A stretch of 64,000 nucleotides of DNA from Bacteroides sp. GM023 (GCF_014750685.1 NZ_JAAXGE010000003.1:682001-746000), one strand, 5' to 3'. Positions 8,360-18,695 are shown, counted from the first letter of the stretch. Program-made: numbers and translations. The notes: a model not told the origin generated them from the sequence alone.

Positions 8360-9454
8360 ATGAAAATTAAAGAAATAGTAAGCGCCCTTGAACGATTCGC
8401 GCCTCTGCCATTGCAAGACGGATTTGATAATGCCGGCCTGCAAATAGGATTGACAGAAGCGGAAGCAACAGGGGCTTTGTTGTGTCTTGACGTTACCGAA
8501 GCTGTGTTGGATGAAGCTATCGCGTTAGGGTACAATCTCGTTATATCACATCATCCGCTCATTTTCAAAGGCTATAAGTCCATCACGGGTAAAGATTATG
8601 TGGAACGTTGCATACTGAAAGCAATAAAGAATGATATTGTAATCTATTCAGCGCACACCAATCTTGATAATGCCCAGGGTGGAGTCAATTATAAGATAGC
8701 CGAGAAAATAGGACTGAAGAATCTGAAAGTGCTTGAACCGAAAGAGAATAGCTTGGTTAAGCTGGTGACTTTCGTTCCTTATGCACAAGCCGATAGCGTA
8801 CGCGAAGCACTGTTTGCTGCCGGATGCGGAAATATAGGTAACTATGATTCATGCAGTTATAATCTGAAAGGAGAGGGAACTTTCCGGGCAAACGAAGGAG
8901 CACATCCTTTCTGTGGAGCTATCGGAGAACTGCATCATGAAGATGAAGTGAGGATTGAAACCATTCTTCCTATATATAAGAAGGCAGAAGTCGTGAAAGC
9001 TTTGCTGTCTGTTCACCCCTATGAAGAACCGGCGTTCGACTTGTATCCGTTACAGAATGACTGGTCGCAGGCAGGTTCGGGAATTGTAGGCGAACTGGAT
9101 GATTCGGAAACGGAACTTGAGTTCCTGAAACGTATCAAGAAAATCTTCGAAGTGGGCTGTGTTCGTCATAACAAGCTGACGGGAAGAGAAATACAGAAAG
9201 TTGCCTTGTGTGGCGGTGCCGGAGCTTTCCTGCTTCCACAGGCAATTCGGACGGGTGCGGATGTCTTTATTACAGGAGAAATCAAGTATCATGATTATTT
9301 CGGCCATGAAGGTGATATCCTGATGGCGGAAATCGGTCATTACGAAAGCGAACAATATACAAAAGAAATTTTTTATTCTATAATCCGGGATTTATTTCCT
9401 AATTTTGCGCTCCAATTGAGTAAAATAAATACGAATCCCATAAAATATTTATAA
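8360..9454 (+). CDS. Nif3-like dinuclear metal center protein (YbgI/YqfO family)
   Basis: 364 residues from the ATG at 8360; the longer frame back to 8255 runs through a terminator and promoter and is not used. The N-terminus (MKIKEIVSALERFAPLPLQDGFDNAGLQIG), the metal-binding NLVISHHPLIFKG, and the late GEIKYHDYFGHEGD and IGHYESE motifs are the family signatures. The central ~100-residue insert (FVPYAQADSVREALFAAGCGNIGNYD) is the PII/CutA-like domain of the long YqfO-type members. The biochemical role is not settled; GTP cyclohydrolase-like annotations exist. The next gene starts 5 bp downstream, and the pair is commonly linked. Confidence 0.88.
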   Translation: MKIKEIVSALERFAPLPLQDGFDNAGLQIGLTEAEATGALLCLDVTEAVLDEAIALGYNLVISHHPLIFKGYKSITGKDYVERCILKAIKNDIVIYSAHTNLDNAQGGVNYKIAEKIGLKNLKVLEPKENSLVKLVTFVPYAQADSVREALFAAGCGNIGNYDSCSYNLKGEGTFRANEGAHPFCGAIGELHHEDEVRIETILPIYKKAEVVKALLSVHPYEEPAFDLYPLQNDWSQAGSGIVGELDDSETELEFLKRIKKIFEVGCVRHNKLTGREIQKVALCGGAGAFLLPQAIRTGADVFITGEIKYHDYFGHEGDILMAEIGHYESEQYTKEIFYSIIRDLFPNFALQLSKINTNPIKYL

Positions 9455-9459
9455 GTAAA

Positions 9460-10290
9460 ATGGCTAGAGAAGCAAAAAAAGATCCGAATGAGTTGACGGT
9501 GGAACAGAAAGTGAAGACTCTGTACCAACTGCAAACTATGTTGTCTAAGATTGACGAGATCAAGACATTGAGAGGTGAACTTCCATTGGAAGTACAAGAC
9601 CTTGAAGATGAGATTGCCGGTTTGAGTACCCGTATCGACAAAATTAAAGCTGAAGTGGATGAATTGAGATCTGCTATTTCCGGCAAGAAGGTAGAGATTG
9701 AAACGGCTAAAGCTTCGGTTGAAAAATATAAGTCACAACAAGACAACGTTCGCAACAACCGTGAATATGACTTCCTGACAAAAGAAATTGAGTTCCAGAC
9801 ACTGGAAATCGAACTTTGCGAGAAGAGAATCAAGGAATATTCTGCTGACAGAGAAGAAAAAGAGATTGAAGTAGAGAAGAACGAAGTGATTCTGAACGAA
9901 AGAAAAAAAGACCTCGAACAGAAGAAGAGCGAACTGGACGAAATTATCTCTGAAACCAAGCAGGAAGAAGAGAAACTGAGAGACAAAGCCAAAGATTTGG
10001 AAACTAAGATTGAGCCGCGTCTGTTGCAGTCATTCAAACGTATCCGTAAGAACTCCCGCAACGGACTGGGTATCGTGTACGTACAGCGTGATGCATGTGG
10101 TGGTTGCTTTAACAAGATTCCGCCTCAGAGACAGTTGGATATCCGTTCTCGTAAGAAAGTGATCGTTTGCGAATACTGCGGACGTATCATGATTGACCCG
10201 GAATTGGCTGGTGTACAGCTCGAGCATAAGGTAGAGGAAGCTCCGGCACCCACTACCAAAAGAGCAATCAGAAGAAAAACAGCAGAATAA
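9460..10290 (+). CDS. Coiled-coil zinc-ribbon protein (C4-type, COG1579/CT398-like)
   Basis: 276 residues. Residues ~15-185 are a long heptad-rich, Glu/Lys-rich coiled coil that would form a hairpin. The C-terminal domain carries two CxxC pairs (DACGGCFNK and VIVCEYCGRI) that bind zinc. No membrane segment. It follows the Nif3-like gene by 5 bp, and the two are likely co-transcribed. Members are often annotated as nucleic-acid-binding, but the function is not established. A tail rich in Lys/Arg (TTKRAIRRKTAE) ends the protein. Confidence 0.85.
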   Translation: MAREAKKDPNELTVEQKVKTLYQLQTMLSKIDEIKTLRGELPLEVQDLEDEIAGLSTRIDKIKAEVDELRSAISGKKVEIETAKASVEKYKSQQDNVRNNREYDFLTKEIEFQTLEIELCEKRIKEYSADREEKEIEVEKNEVILNERKKDLEQKKSELDEIISETKQEEEKLRDKAKDLETKIEPRLLQSFKRIRKNSRNGLGIVYVQRDACGGCFNKIPPQRQLDIRSRKKVIVCEYCGRIMIDPELAGVQLEHKVEEAPAPTTKRAIRRKTAE

Positions 10291-10318
10291 GAGTTGGCTG
10301 TTTCACTATATTTTTCAA

Positions 10319-10347
10319 AGCTCCGCCTGATGGCGGGGCTTTTTTTA
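10319..10347 (+). terminator. Rho-independent terminator after the zinc-ribbon gene
   Basis: 9-bp stem AGCTCCGCC / GGCGGGGCT (one G-U pair) with a 4-nt loop, followed by a T-run. Confidence 0.85.
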
Positions 10348-10428
10348 TACTCCTTTCTTAACATTTCCGAAATAAACAAACCAAACCTTTAGTTGTTATC
10401 TTATCATTTCATAAAAACCTGAACTGAT

Positions 10429-11826
10429 ATGAATATACGAGTGTGGGGCACATCGCTCCTTATGTTTCTTTCGACTGTATCTGCGGTTGGACAAACTGCA
10501 AACCGCTATCTGAAAGCGCCTCTCCCCAGCGAATGGGAGGAGAGCGGAGAAGTATTTCAACAGACGCTTCCGGTGGACGATCACTGGTGGAAATCTTTCC
10601 AGGACACCAAGCTGGATTCTCTGATTGCCTTGGCTGTAGACCGCAATTTTTCTGTCGCAATGGCTATTAACCGTATATCTGCCGCCCGTGCCAATCTTTG
10701 GATGGAACGCAGCAACTTTTTTCCTTCCATCGGACTGAATGCCGGGTGGACGCGTGAGGAAACAAGCGGAAATACCAGTGCCCTGCCACAATCTACGGAA
10801 CATTATTACGACGCTTCACTCAGCATGAGTTGGGAGATCGACGTCTTCGGCAGTATCCGCAAACGGGTAAAAGCACAAAAAGAGAATTTTGCCGCAAGCA
10901 AAGAGGAATATACGGGAGTGATGATTTCAATGGCCGCGGAAGTAGCCTCAGCCTATATCAACCTGCGGGAATTGCAGCAGCAACTTGAAGTGGTGAAAAA
11001 GAATGCCGCTTCGCAGGAAGAAGTGCTGAAAATCACGGAAGTACGCTATAACACCGGACTTGTCGCCAAATTGGATGTCGCACAGGCCAAGTCTGTTTTG
11101 TATAGCACAAGAGCTTCCATTCCGCAACTGGAAGCCGGCGTCAACCAGTATATTACGACATTGGCTGTTCTACTGGGCATGTATCCCCAGGAAATTCGTC
11201 CTGTTTTGGAAACGGTAGGAACACTGCCCGATTATATGGAACCTATCGGAGTGGGGATGCCTGTCGATTTATTATTGAGAAGACCCGATGTGCGGAGCGC
11301 GGAACGGAACGTAAATGCGCAGGCAGCATTGCTCGGAGCCTCTAAAGCCGATTGGTTGCCGAAAGTTTTTCTGAAAGGTTCATTTGGTTATGCAGCGCGT
11401 GATTTGAAAGACTTGGTGAAAAGTAAAAGTATGACTTATGAGATTGCTCCGGCATTGAGTTGGACGATTTTCAGTGGCGGGCAGTTAGTCAATGCCACAA
11501 GACTGGCGAAAGCCCAACTGGAAGAAACGATTAACCAGTTTAATCAAACGGTGTTGACTGCCGTACAGGAAACTGATAATGCAATGAATTCCTATCGAAA
11601 TTCTATCAAGCAGATTGTGGCACTGAGAGAGGTGCGCAATCAAGGCATCGAGACATTGAAACTTTCCTTAGAACTTTATAAACAGGGGCTTTCACCTTTT
11701 CAGAATGTGCTTGACGCACAGCGTTCGCTATTATCTTATGAGAATCAGTTGGTACAGGCGGAAGGAAGTTCGTTGTTACAACTCATTGCCCTTTACAAAG
11801 CCTTGGGCGGTGGATGGCGAGAATAA
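10429..11826 (+). CDS. RND efflux outer membrane factor (TolC/OprM-type)
   Basis: 465 residues. Signal peptide (MNIRVWGTSLLMFLSTVSAVGQ) without a lipobox Cys, so probably not lipidated, unlike many NodT-type factors. Two homologous halves are visible, each with the helical hairpin pattern of the family; ALAVDRNFSVAMAINRISAARANLW and LLLRRPDVRSAERNVNAQAALLGASKADWLPK are the recognisable blocks. It is the outer-membrane channel for the adaptor and pump encoded directly downstream. Placing the channel gene first in such operons is unusual outside Bacteroidetes. Confidence 0.9.
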   Translation: MNIRVWGTSLLMFLSTVSAVGQTANRYLKAPLPSEWEESGEVFQQTLPVDDHWWKSFQDTKLDSLIALAVDRNFSVAMAINRISAARANLWMERSNFFPSIGLNAGWTREETSGNTSALPQSTEHYYDASLSMSWEIDVFGSIRKRVKAQKENFAASKEEYTGVMISMAAEVASAYINLRELQQQLEVVKKNAASQEEVLKITEVRYNTGLVAKLDVAQAKSVLYSTRASIPQLEAGVNQYITTLAVLLGMYPQEIRPVLETVGTLPDYMEPIGVGMPVDLLLRRPDVRSAERNVNAQAALLGASKADWLPKVFLKGSFGYAARDLKDLVKSKSMTYEIAPALSWTIFSGGQLVNATRLAKAQLEETINQFNQTVLTAVQETDNAMNSYRNSIKQIVALREVRNQGIETLKLSLELYKQGLSPFQNVLDAQRSLLSYENQLVQAEGSSLLQLIALYKALGGGWRE

Positions 11827-11860
11827 ATAGAATCTATAAATAAAATATAACCTAACGGAT

Positions 11861-12970
11861 ATGAAAAAACTAATGTATATCTTTCTTGCGCTACCGATAT
11901 TGACAGGGTGCAAGGAGAAGAAAAGCGCAGGAGCGATGGGAGGGATGCCTACTCCTGAAATTAGCGTGACTAAACCCATAGTGGAGGATATTACCCTGAC
12001 GAAAGATTACCCGGGTTATCTGACAACGGAGCAAACGGTCAACTTGGTGGCAAGGGTAAATGGTACATTGCAGTCCACTTCTTACACTCCGGGAGGAAGG
12101 GTGAAGAAAGGGCAGTTGCTGTTCGTTATTGAACCTACCTTATATAAGGATAAAGTGGAACAGGCGAAAGCGGATTTGCAAACTGCCCAGGCTCAACTGG
12201 AATATGCACGGAGTAATTATAGCCGTATGAAGGAAGCTATCAAGAGTGATGCGGTAAGTCAGATACAGTTGCTTCAGTCGGAAGCGAATGTGACAGAAGG
12301 CATTGCGGCCGTGAATAATGCGGAAGCGGCTTTGAGTACGGCACATACAAACCTGGGATATTGCTATGTCCGTGCCCCGTTTGATGGGACTATCACGAAG
12401 TCGACTGTGGATATAGGAAGTTATGTAGGCGGAGCATTGCAGCCTGTGACATTGGCTACTATTTATAAGGACGATCAAATGTATGCATATTTTAATGTAG
12501 CGGATAACCAATGGCTGGGAATGGCGATGAACAATGAGCAATCGGCAAAGAATCTGCCACAGAAGATTATGGTACAACTGGGTAAGGACGGAACGGAATC
12601 TTATCCTGCCGTATTGGATTATCTGTCTCCGAATGTGGATATGAGTACGGGAACATTGATGGTGCGTGCCAATTTTGACAATCCGAAAGGAGTTTTGAAG
12701 AGTGGATTGTACGTGAGTATTACGCTTCCTTATCGGGAAGCCAAAAATGCGGTATTAGTGAAAGAAGCTTCTATCGGAACCGATCAGTTAGGTAAATATC
12801 TGTATGTTGTAAATGACTCGGATATAGTTCATTACCGCCATATTGAGGTGGGGCAGTTGATGGGTGATACCTTGCGCCAGGTGATGAGCGGGATTTCTCC
12901 GCAAGAGCGGTATGTCACGGAAGCTCTGATGAAAGTCCGGGACGGAATGAAGGTGAAACCCATACCATAA
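11861..12970 (+). CDS. RND efflux periplasmic adaptor (membrane fusion lipoprotein)
   Basis: 369 residues. Lipobox LPILTGC (Cys17). Followed by the membrane-fusion layout: a first lipoyl half (NLVARVNGTLQS, GGRVKKGQLLFVIEP), an alpha hairpin (~95-155, KVEQAKADLQTAQAQLEYAR), a second lipoyl half (YCYVRAPFDGTITKS, DIGSYV), then beta-barrel and membrane-proximal domains. Links the inner-membrane pump to the outer membrane factor. The start is 34 bp after the channel gene and 46 bp before the pump gene. Confidence 0.92.
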   Translation: MKKLMYIFLALPILTGCKEKKSAGAMGGMPTPEISVTKPIVEDITLTKDYPGYLTTEQTVNLVARVNGTLQSTSYTPGGRVKKGQLLFVIEPTLYKDKVEQAKADLQTAQAQLEYARSNYSRMKEAIKSDAVSQIQLLQSEANVTEGIAAVNNAEAALSTAHTNLGYCYVRAPFDGTITKSTVDIGSYVGGALQPVTLATIYKDDQMYAYFNVADNQWLGMAMNNEQSAKNLPQKIMVQLGKDGTESYPAVLDYLSPNVDMSTGTLMVRANFDNPKGVLKSGLYVSITLPYREAKNAVLVKEASIGTDQLGKYLYVVNDSDIVHYRHIEVGQLMGDTLRQVMSGISPQERYVTEALMKVRDGMKVKPIP

Positions 12971-13016
12971 AGGGAAGTTCTTTCATTTTAAGTATTAATC
13001 CAAAACTCATAGATTT

Positions 13017-16000
13017 ATGTTTTCTAAATTCTTTATAAACCGACCGATCTTTGCTACGGTGCTTGCCCTGCTCATCGTGGTAGCCGGTTTGGTGACACTA
13101 AATATATTGCCTGTTGCGCAGTTTCCGGAGATTACACCGCCAACTGTACAGGTATCCGCCGTTTATCCGGCAGCAAATGCCGAGACGGTGGCTCAAACGG
13201 TAGGTATTCCTATCGAACAGCAAGTGAATGGTGTAGATGGTATGCTCTATATGTCTTCCAATTCTTCTTCTTCGGGAGCATACTCTCTGACTATCACTTT
13301 TGCTGTCGGTACGGATATTGATATGGCAACCGTGCAAGTACAAAACAGGGTAAGTATTGCACAATCTTCACTTCCTGAACCGGTAGTGGTGCAGGGGGTG
13401 ACTGTACAGAAACAATCTTCGAATATTGTTATGTTCCTGACGATGACTTCACAGGATTCTGTCTACAACAGCTTGTATCTGACCAACTACGCTAAATTAA
13501 ATCTTGTCGACCAACTGACACGTGTACCGGGAGTCGGTGCGGTGAACGTTATGGGAGCGGGCGATTATTCAATGCGTGTCTGGCTGGATCCCGAAGCCAT
13601 GCGGATTCGTAATATTTCACCGCAACAAGTCTATCAGGCCATACAGTCACAGAATGCGGAAGTTTCTGCCGGATATATAGGTCAGCCCATCGGACAGGAT
13701 AATAAGAATGCGTTTCAATATACGCTGAATGTGCAGGGAAGGCTTAATTCGCCGGAACAATTCGGTGATATCATCATCCGGACAGAGAAAGATGGAGCGA
13801 TGCTTCGCCTGAAGGATATTGCCCGGATTGATTTGGGTTCTGCTTCTTACAGCGTAGTGTCCCGGTTGAATGGAAGACCTACGGCCGCCATCGCTATTTA
13901 TCAGCAGCCGGGCTCAAATTCATTGGATGTTTCGAAAGGGGTGAAAGCCAAAATGGAGGAATTGGCTGCCAATTTCCCGTCAGGAGTCTCTTATAATGTT
14001 ACACTGGACACAACGGATGTGATTCATGCTTCTATTGACGAAGTAATGGTGACGTTCTTTGAGACAACCTTGCTGGTGGTACTTGTTATTTTCCTCTTCC
14101 TTCAGAATTGGAGGGCGGTTATTATTCCTTGTCTCACTATTCCGGTTTCTCTGATTGGTACGCTTGCTGTGATGGCGGCATTCGGTTTCTCTATCAATAC
14201 GCTGACTTTGTTCGGATTGATTTTGGCCGTTGCCATTGTGGTGGATGATGCGATAGTGGTGGTGGAAAATGCTTCGAGGTTGTTGGAAACCGGGCAATAT
14301 TCACCTCGTGAAGCTGTGACGAGGGCAATGGGAGAGATTACCGGCCCGATTGTAGGTGTGGTTCTTGTACTGCTCGCCGTGTTTATTCCTACAATGCTGA
14401 TTAGCGGTATTTCCGGCCAGTTGTATAAACAGTTTGCCTTGACTATCGCTGCTTCAACGGTGTTGAGCGGTTTTAATTCATTGACATTGACACCTGCGCT
14501 TTGTGCGTTGTTCCTTGAAAAGAGTAAGCCGTCCAAGTTCTTCATTTACAGAGGATTCAATAAAGCTTATGATAAAACGCAAGGTGCGTATGACGGGATA
14601 GTGAAATGGCTGCTCAAACGTCCGGGATTCAGTTTTATATCTTATGCCATTCTGACGGTGATTGCCGTTTTGCTCTTTATGCATTGGCCTTCTACGTTTG
14701 TTCCCGATGAAGACGACGGGTATTTTATTGCTGTGGTTCAGTTGCCGCCGGCTGCCAGTTTGGAACGTACGCAAGCGGTTGGAGATAAGATAAATGCCAT
14801 ACTTGATTCGTACCCTGAAGTACAGAATTATATCGGTATCTCGGGTTTCTCCGTCATGGGCGGTGGAGAACAGAGTAATTCGGCCACTTACTTTGTCGTG
14901 CTGAAAAACTGGAGTCAGAGGAAAGGGAAGGAGCATACGGCTGCTGCCGTTGTCAATCGTTTCAACGGTGAAGCGTACATGACGATTCAAGCCGGACAAG
15001 TATTTGCGATGGTGCCGCCGGCTATTCCCGGATTGGGAGCTTCGGGTGGTCTGCAACTCCAGGTGGAAGACCGGAAAAACCTGGGGCCGACTGAGATGCA
15101 GCAGGCCATCAATGCACTGCTGGCTTCTTATCATACCAAACCTGCTTTGGCTTCCATATCCAGTCAGTATCAGGCAAATGTGCCGCAATATTTCCTGAAT
15201 ATCGATCGTGATAAAGTTCAATTCATGGGAATTGCCCTGAATGATGTCTTTTCTACGCTGGGATATTATATGGGAGCGGCATATGTGAATGATTTTGTAG
15301 AATTCGGACGCATTTATCAAGTGAAAATTGAAGCACGCGATCAGGCTCAACGGGTCATTGATGATGTGCTGAAGTTGAGTGTGCCGAATTCGGCAGGAGA
15401 GATGGTGCCTTTTTCTTCCTTTACGAAAGTAGAAGAACAGTTGGGACAAGATCAGATCAATCGGTATAATATGTATTCTACTGCGGCTTTGACTTGCAAT
15501 GTAGCTCCCGGAAGTAGTAGCGGACAGGCTATTCAGGAAGTAGAAGCACTGTTCAAGGAACAGTTGGGAGATGAGTTCGGTTACGAATGGACGTCTGTTG
15601 CCTATCAGGAAACACAGGCGGGCAGTACGACGACTATTGTTCTGATTATGGCTCTGATTGTTGCCTTCCTGGTGTTGGCTGCTCAATATGAGAGTTGGAC
15701 AAGTCCGGTAGCGGCTGTCATCGGATTGCCGGTGGCACTGTTGGGGGCAATGATTGGTTGTTTGATTATGGGTACTCCGGTGAGCATTTATACACAGATC
15801 GGTATTATCCTGTTGATTGCCCTTTCGGCAAAGAACGGAATCCTGATTGTGGAATTTGCCCGTGATTTCCGTGCCGAAGGTAACTCTATCCGTGAAGCGG
15901 CATTTGAAGCAGGACACGTTCGTCTGCGTCCGATTTTAATGACGTCTTTTGCTTTCGTTTTAGGAGTAATGCCATTGTTGTTTGCCACGGGAGCAGGTGC

Positions 16001-16169
16001 CGAAAGTCGTATTGCATTGGGTGCCGCAGTGGTATTTGGTATGGCTATGAATACTTTGTTGGCTACTGTTTATGTTCCTAACTTCTATGAACTGATGCAG
16101 AAATTGCAGGAAAGATTCAGCAAGAAGAAAGATGACGACGGGAAGAAAGAAACCGTAACGCAGAGCTAA
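13017..16169 (+). CDS. RND efflux pump, HAE1 (AcrB) family
   Basis: 1050 residues, the full length for AcrB-like pumps. Begins [23 protein letters not shown] (TM1), with [10 protein letters not shown] in the porter domain and the proton-relay Asp pair in TM4 ([18 protein letters not shown]). The second half repeats the fold ([30 protein letters not shown]). It exports hydrophobic or amphiphilic compounds using proton entry. The substrate cannot be read from sequence, and no regulator gene adjoins the operon. Confidence 0.94.
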   Translation: MFSKFFINRPIFATVLALLIVVAGLVTLNILPVAQFPEITPPTVQVSAVYPAANAETVAQTVGIPIEQQVNGVDGMLYMSSNSSSSGAYSLTITFAVGTDIDMATVQVQNRVSIAQSSLPEPVVVQGVTVQKQSSNIVMFLTMTSQDSVYNSLYLTNYAKLNLVDQLTRVPGVGAVNVMGAGDYSMRVWLDPEAMRIRNISPQQVYQAIQSQNAEVSAGYIGQPIGQDNKNAFQYTLNVQGRLNSPEQFGDIIIRTEKDGAMLRLKDIARIDLGSASYSVVSRLNGRPTAAIAIYQQPGSNSLDVSKGVKAKMEELAANFPSGVSYNVTLDTTDVIHASIDEVMVTFFETTLLVVLVIFLFLQNWRAVIIPCLTIPVSLIGTLAVMAAFGFSINTLTLFGLILAVAIVVDDAIVVVENASRLLETGQYSPREAVTRAMGEITGPIVGVVLVLLAVFIPTMLISGISGQLYKQFALTIAASTVLSGFNSLTLTPALCALFLEKSKPSKFFIYRGFNKAYDKTQGAYDGIVKWLLKRPGFSFISYAILTVIAVLLFMHWPSTFVPDEDDGYFIAVVQLPPAASLERTQAVGDKINAILDSYPEVQNYIGISGFSVMGGGEQSNSATYFVVLKNWSQRKGKEHTAAAVVNRFNGEAYMTIQAGQVFAMVPPAIPGLGASGGLQLQVEDRKNLGPTEMQQAINALLASYHTKPALASISSQYQANVPQYFLNIDRDKVQFMGIALNDVFSTLGYYMGAAYVNDFVEFGRIYQVKIEARDQAQRVIDDVLKLSVPNSAGEMVPFSSFTKVEEQLGQDQINRYNMYSTAALTCNVAPGSSSGQAIQEVEALFKEQLGDEFGYEWTSVAYQETQAGSTTTIVLIMALIVAFLVLAAQYESWTSPVAAVIGLPVALLGAMIGCLIMGTPVSIYTQIGIILLIALSAKNGILIVEFARDFRAEGNSIREAAFEAGHVRLRPILMTSFAFVLGVMPLLFATGAGAESRIALGAAVVFGMAMNTLLATVYVPNFYELMQKLQERFSKKKDDDGKKETVTQS

Positions 16170-16206
16170 AAAAGCTGATTGCAGGCTATCAGGAGCATGG
16201 CTGATT

Positions 16207-16285
16207 ATAGTGTCGCTATATGCTCGGGATAGGGTAAGTATAACAAGTAAATAGCGTCACTATCCCGAGCAGATAGTGACGCTAT
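16207..16285. repeat. Array of four 13-bp dyad units spaced exactly 22 bp (locus A)
   Basis: Units at 16207, 16229, 16251 and 16273 are variants of ATAGCGTCACTAT or its reverse complement ATAGTGACGCTAT, with 9-bp spacers. The unit at 16229 is the most decayed (10 of 13). The outermost arms (16207-16232 with 16260-16285) pair at 23 of 26 positions. The same word recurs at 63437-63515. Confidence 0.8.
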
Positions 16286-16290
16286 TTTTA
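16251..16290. terminator. Hairpin terminator built from the last two repeat units
   Basis: Perfect 13-bp stem ATAGCGTCACTAT (16251-16263) / ATAGTGACGCTAT (16273-16285), 9-nt loop, then TTTTTA. It lies between the convergent pump gene (+) and HsdR-N gene (-). An alternative pairing with 16207-16232 is possible. Confidence 0.65.
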
Positions 16291-16338
16291 TTCAATGGAC
16301 AGAGCCTTTTTTCTAACGGGTAAACAGATGTGATTCTA

Positions 16339-16788
16339 TTATAGAGAAGCGTAGTCCGGAATATCTTTCAGAAAAGTATAGCTCTGATTCTCATAATCCA
16401 TCCGGCAGCAATAATGTTGCATCCCGTTGCTGACAATCAGATAATCTACTTTCAGCACCATATTATATCGGGTAATTTGGTCGAAGACTGCCTGTGTGAT
16501 TTCAATATGCGGAGCTTTATATTCTACAATCATCCGGGCGGATAAATCTCTACGGTAGAGCACCGTATCACATCTTTTGATAGTACTGTTCAGCTTTACC
16601 ATCACTTCATTGGCAAGGAGTGCGGATGGATACCCTTTGTGTGCAATAAGAAAGTGAACGAAGTGCTGTCGTACCCATTCTTCAGGGGTAAGTGCGACAT
16701 ATCGTTTGCGAATCACGTCGAAAATTACATTTTTTCCGTTTCGTACGTTTATTTTAGTGTCGAATACTGGTAGGTTTAACGATAACAT
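16339..16788 (-). CDS. Standalone HsdR N-terminal-type nuclease-like protein
   Basis: 149 residues. Matches the N-terminal nuclease domain of type I restriction R subunits: the PD-(D/E)XK core is visible as Asp74 (CDTVLYRR), then Glu89 and Lys91 (IVEYKAP), then Gln104 in FDQITRYN. There is no helicase domain and no hsdM or hsdS nearby, so it is not a restriction system. Such single-domain proteins are widespread in Bacteroidales. Nuclease activity is plausible from the intact catalytic residues, but its role is unknown. Divergent from the AMP nucleosidase gene with a 62-bp shared control region. Confidence 0.8.
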   Translation of the reverse strand: MLSLNLPVFDTKINVRNGKNVIFDVIRKRYVALTPEEWVRQHFVHFLIAHKGYPSALLANEVMVKLNSTIKRCDTVLYRRDLSARMIVEYKAPHIEITQAVFDQITRYNMVLKVDYLIVSNGMQHYCCRMDYENQSYTFLKDIPDYASL

Positions 16789-16792
16789 TTAT

Positions 16793-16842
16793 TATTTTTG
16801 TAAGTTAAATAACGGGTTCCTTTATTTGGAACCACAAATTTA
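16793..16842. promoter_or_regulatory. Divergent promoter region with hairpin
   Basis: On the plus strand TATTTTTG (16793-16800) is a -7 box for the AMP nucleosidase gene. On the minus strand TAAATTTG (16842 down to 16835) is one for the HsdR-N gene. Between them GGTTCC (16815-16820) / GGAACC (16828-16833) would form a hairpin in both leaders. Confidence 0.5.
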
Positions 16843-16850
16843 ATGAAATT

Positions 16851-17627
16851 ATGAAAACAAAAGAAGAAATCGTCACTAATTGGCTGCCGCGTTACACAAA
16901 ACGTAACCTGGAGGATTTTGGAGAGTATATTCTGTTGACTAACTTCAACAAGTACGTAGAGATTTTCGCCAATCAATTTGATGTTCCAATATTAGGTAGG
17001 GATGCTAACATGATCTCTGCTACTGCTGAAGGTATTACAATGATTAACTTTGGTATGGGAAGTCCTAATGCCGCCATTATCATGGATTTGCTGGGTGCCA
17101 TTCGCCCGAAGGCGTGTCTGTTCCTTGGTAAATGCGGAGGTATCGACAAAAAGAATCAGCTTGGTGATTTGATTCTTCCCATTGCCGCTATCCGCGGTGA
17201 AGGAACTTCCAATGATTACTTCCCACCTGAAGTTCCGGCATTACCCGCATTTATGTTGCAGCGTGCCGTTTCTTCATCTATCCGTGACTATGGGCGTGAC
17301 TACTGGACGGGTACTGTATATACCACCAACCGCCGCATTTGGGAACATGACGAAGCATTCAAGGAATATCTGAAAACGACTCGTGCCATGGCAGTGGATA
17401 TGGAAACGGCTACTTTGTTTAGTTGTGGCTTTGCCAATCATATTCCTACTGGCGCATTGTTACTGGTTTCCGACCAGCCAATGACTCCTGATGGAGTGAA
17501 AACGGATAAGAGTGATAGTCTGGTTACCAAGAATTATGTAGAGGAACATGTGGAGATTGGTATCGCTTCTTTGCGTATGATTATTGATGAAAAGAAAACT
17601 GTAAAACACTTGAAATTTGACTGGTAA
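16851..17627 (+). CDS. amn: AMP nucleosidase
   Basis: 258 residues, the short Bacteroidetes form of the family. Cleaves AMP to adenine and ribose 5-phosphate, feeding purine salvage. The phosphorylase-like core is visible: ATAEGITMINFGMGSPNAAIIMDLL, FLGKCGGIDKKNQLGDLILP, and the late VDMETATLFSCGFAN that contacts ribose in this superfamily, followed by LLLVSDQPM. No separate N-terminal regulatory domain of the longer proteobacterial enzymes is present. A downstream gene begins 22 bp later. Confidence 0.9.
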   Translation: MKTKEEIVTNWLPRYTKRNLEDFGEYILLTNFNKYVEIFANQFDVPILGRDANMISATAEGITMINFGMGSPNAAIIMDLLGAIRPKACLFLGKCGGIDKKNQLGDLILPIAAIRGEGTSNDYFPPEVPALPAFMLQRAVSSSIRDYGRDYWTGTVYTTNRRIWEHDEAFKEYLKTTRAMAVDMETATLFSCGFANHIPTGALLLVSDQPMTPDGVKTDKSDSLVTKNYVEEHVEIGIASLRMIIDEKKTVKHLKFDW

Positions 17628-17649
17628 CTCCCGGTCTTGAAAGATATAT

Positions 17650-18669
17650 ATGGCAAAACAAGAATTGACGTGCGATGATATTCTCAAGGAATTGAGGGCG
17701 AAGCAGTATCGTCCTATCTATTATCTGATGGGGGAAGAATCGTACTATATCGACCTGATCGCAGATTATATTACGGATAATGTGTTGAACGAGACGGAAA
17801 AGGAGTTCAACCTGACGGTTGTGTATGGTGCCGACGTAGATGTAGCCACCATTATAAATGCCGCGAAACGTTATCCGATGATGTCTGAACATCAGGTGGT
17901 AGTGGTGAAGGAAGCACAGGCAATCCGTAATATGGAAGAGTTGTCTTACTATCTCCAGAAGCCGTTGCTCTCTACTATTTTGGTGATATGCCACAAGCAC
18001 GGCACATTAGACCGAAGGAAGAAGCTGGCTGCCGAAATAGATAAAGTGGGCATACTATTCGAATCGAAAAAAATAAAGGATGCGCAGTTACCGGGCTTTA
18101 TATCTTCTTATATGAAGCGTAAAGGTGTGGATATGGAGCCTAAAGCGACGGCCATGTTGGCTGATTTTGTTGGCTCTGATTTAAGCCGCCTGACGGGTGA
18201 ACTGGAAAAGCTGATTATTACTTTGCCCACTGGTCAGAGGCGTGTGACCCCTGAACAAATTGAAAAGAATATTGGTATAAGCAAGGATTATAATAACTTC
18301 GAATTGCGGAGTGCGCTTGTAGAAAAGGATATTCTCAAAGCAAATAAGATAATAAAATATTTTGAGGAGAATCCGAAAACTAATCCGATACAGATGACGT
18401 TGTCTCTGCTTTTTAGCTTTTACTCTAACCTTATGCTGGCATATTATGCTCCTGATAAATCGGAGCAGGGAATTGCCGGTATGCTGGGGCTAAAGACGCC
18501 TTGGCAAGCTAAAGATTATCTGGCTGCCATGCGAAAATACAGCGGAGTAAAGACGATGCAAATCGTTGGTGAAATACGATATGCTGATGCAAAATCAAAA
18601 GGAGTAAAGAACAGCTCAATGACAGACGGGGATATTCTCCGCGAATTAGTGTTTAATATTTTGCATTAG
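17650..18669 (+). CDS. holA: DNA polymerase III subunit delta
   Basis: 339 residues. Clamp-loader subunit that opens the sliding clamp. The N-terminal YRPIYYLMGEESYYIDLIADYI, the KRYPMMSEHQVVVVKEAQ block, and the C-terminal collar helices (NPIQMTLSLLFSFYSNLMLAYY) are typical of HolA. It lacks a Walker A motif, as expected for delta. Probably co-transcribed with the AMP nucleosidase gene. Confidence 0.9.
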   Translation: MAKQELTCDDILKELRAKQYRPIYYLMGEESYYIDLIADYITDNVLNETEKEFNLTVVYGADVDVATIINAAKRYPMMSEHQVVVVKEAQAIRNMEELSYYLQKPLLSTILVICHKHGTLDRRKKLAAEIDKVGILFESKKIKDAQLPGFISSYMKRKGVDMEPKATAMLADFVGSDLSRLTGELEKLIITLPTGQRRVTPEQIEKNIGISKDYNNFELRSALVEKDILKANKIIKYFEENPKTNPIQMTLSLLFSFYSNLMLAYYAPDKSEQGIAGMLGLKTPWQAKDYLAAMRKYSGVKTMQIVGEIRYADAKSKGVKNSSMTDGDILRELVFNILH

Positions 18670-18695
18670 GAAGAGCGGGATTTTGATATAAAAAG

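Noticed and set aside
9399..10115. Minus-strand 238-residue ORF
   Set aside because: It mirrors the coiled-coil gene, with Ser/Leu-rich sequence typical of antisense of Glu/Lys-rich coding.
14478..15917. Long minus-strand ORF opposite the RND pump
   Set aside because: Codon use and composition are those of the reverse strand of the pump gene; no domain is visible and the plus-strand gene is unambiguous.
16339..17627. Restriction-modification locus
   Set aside because: Only an HsdR-N-like domain is present; no methylase, specificity or helicase gene adjoins.
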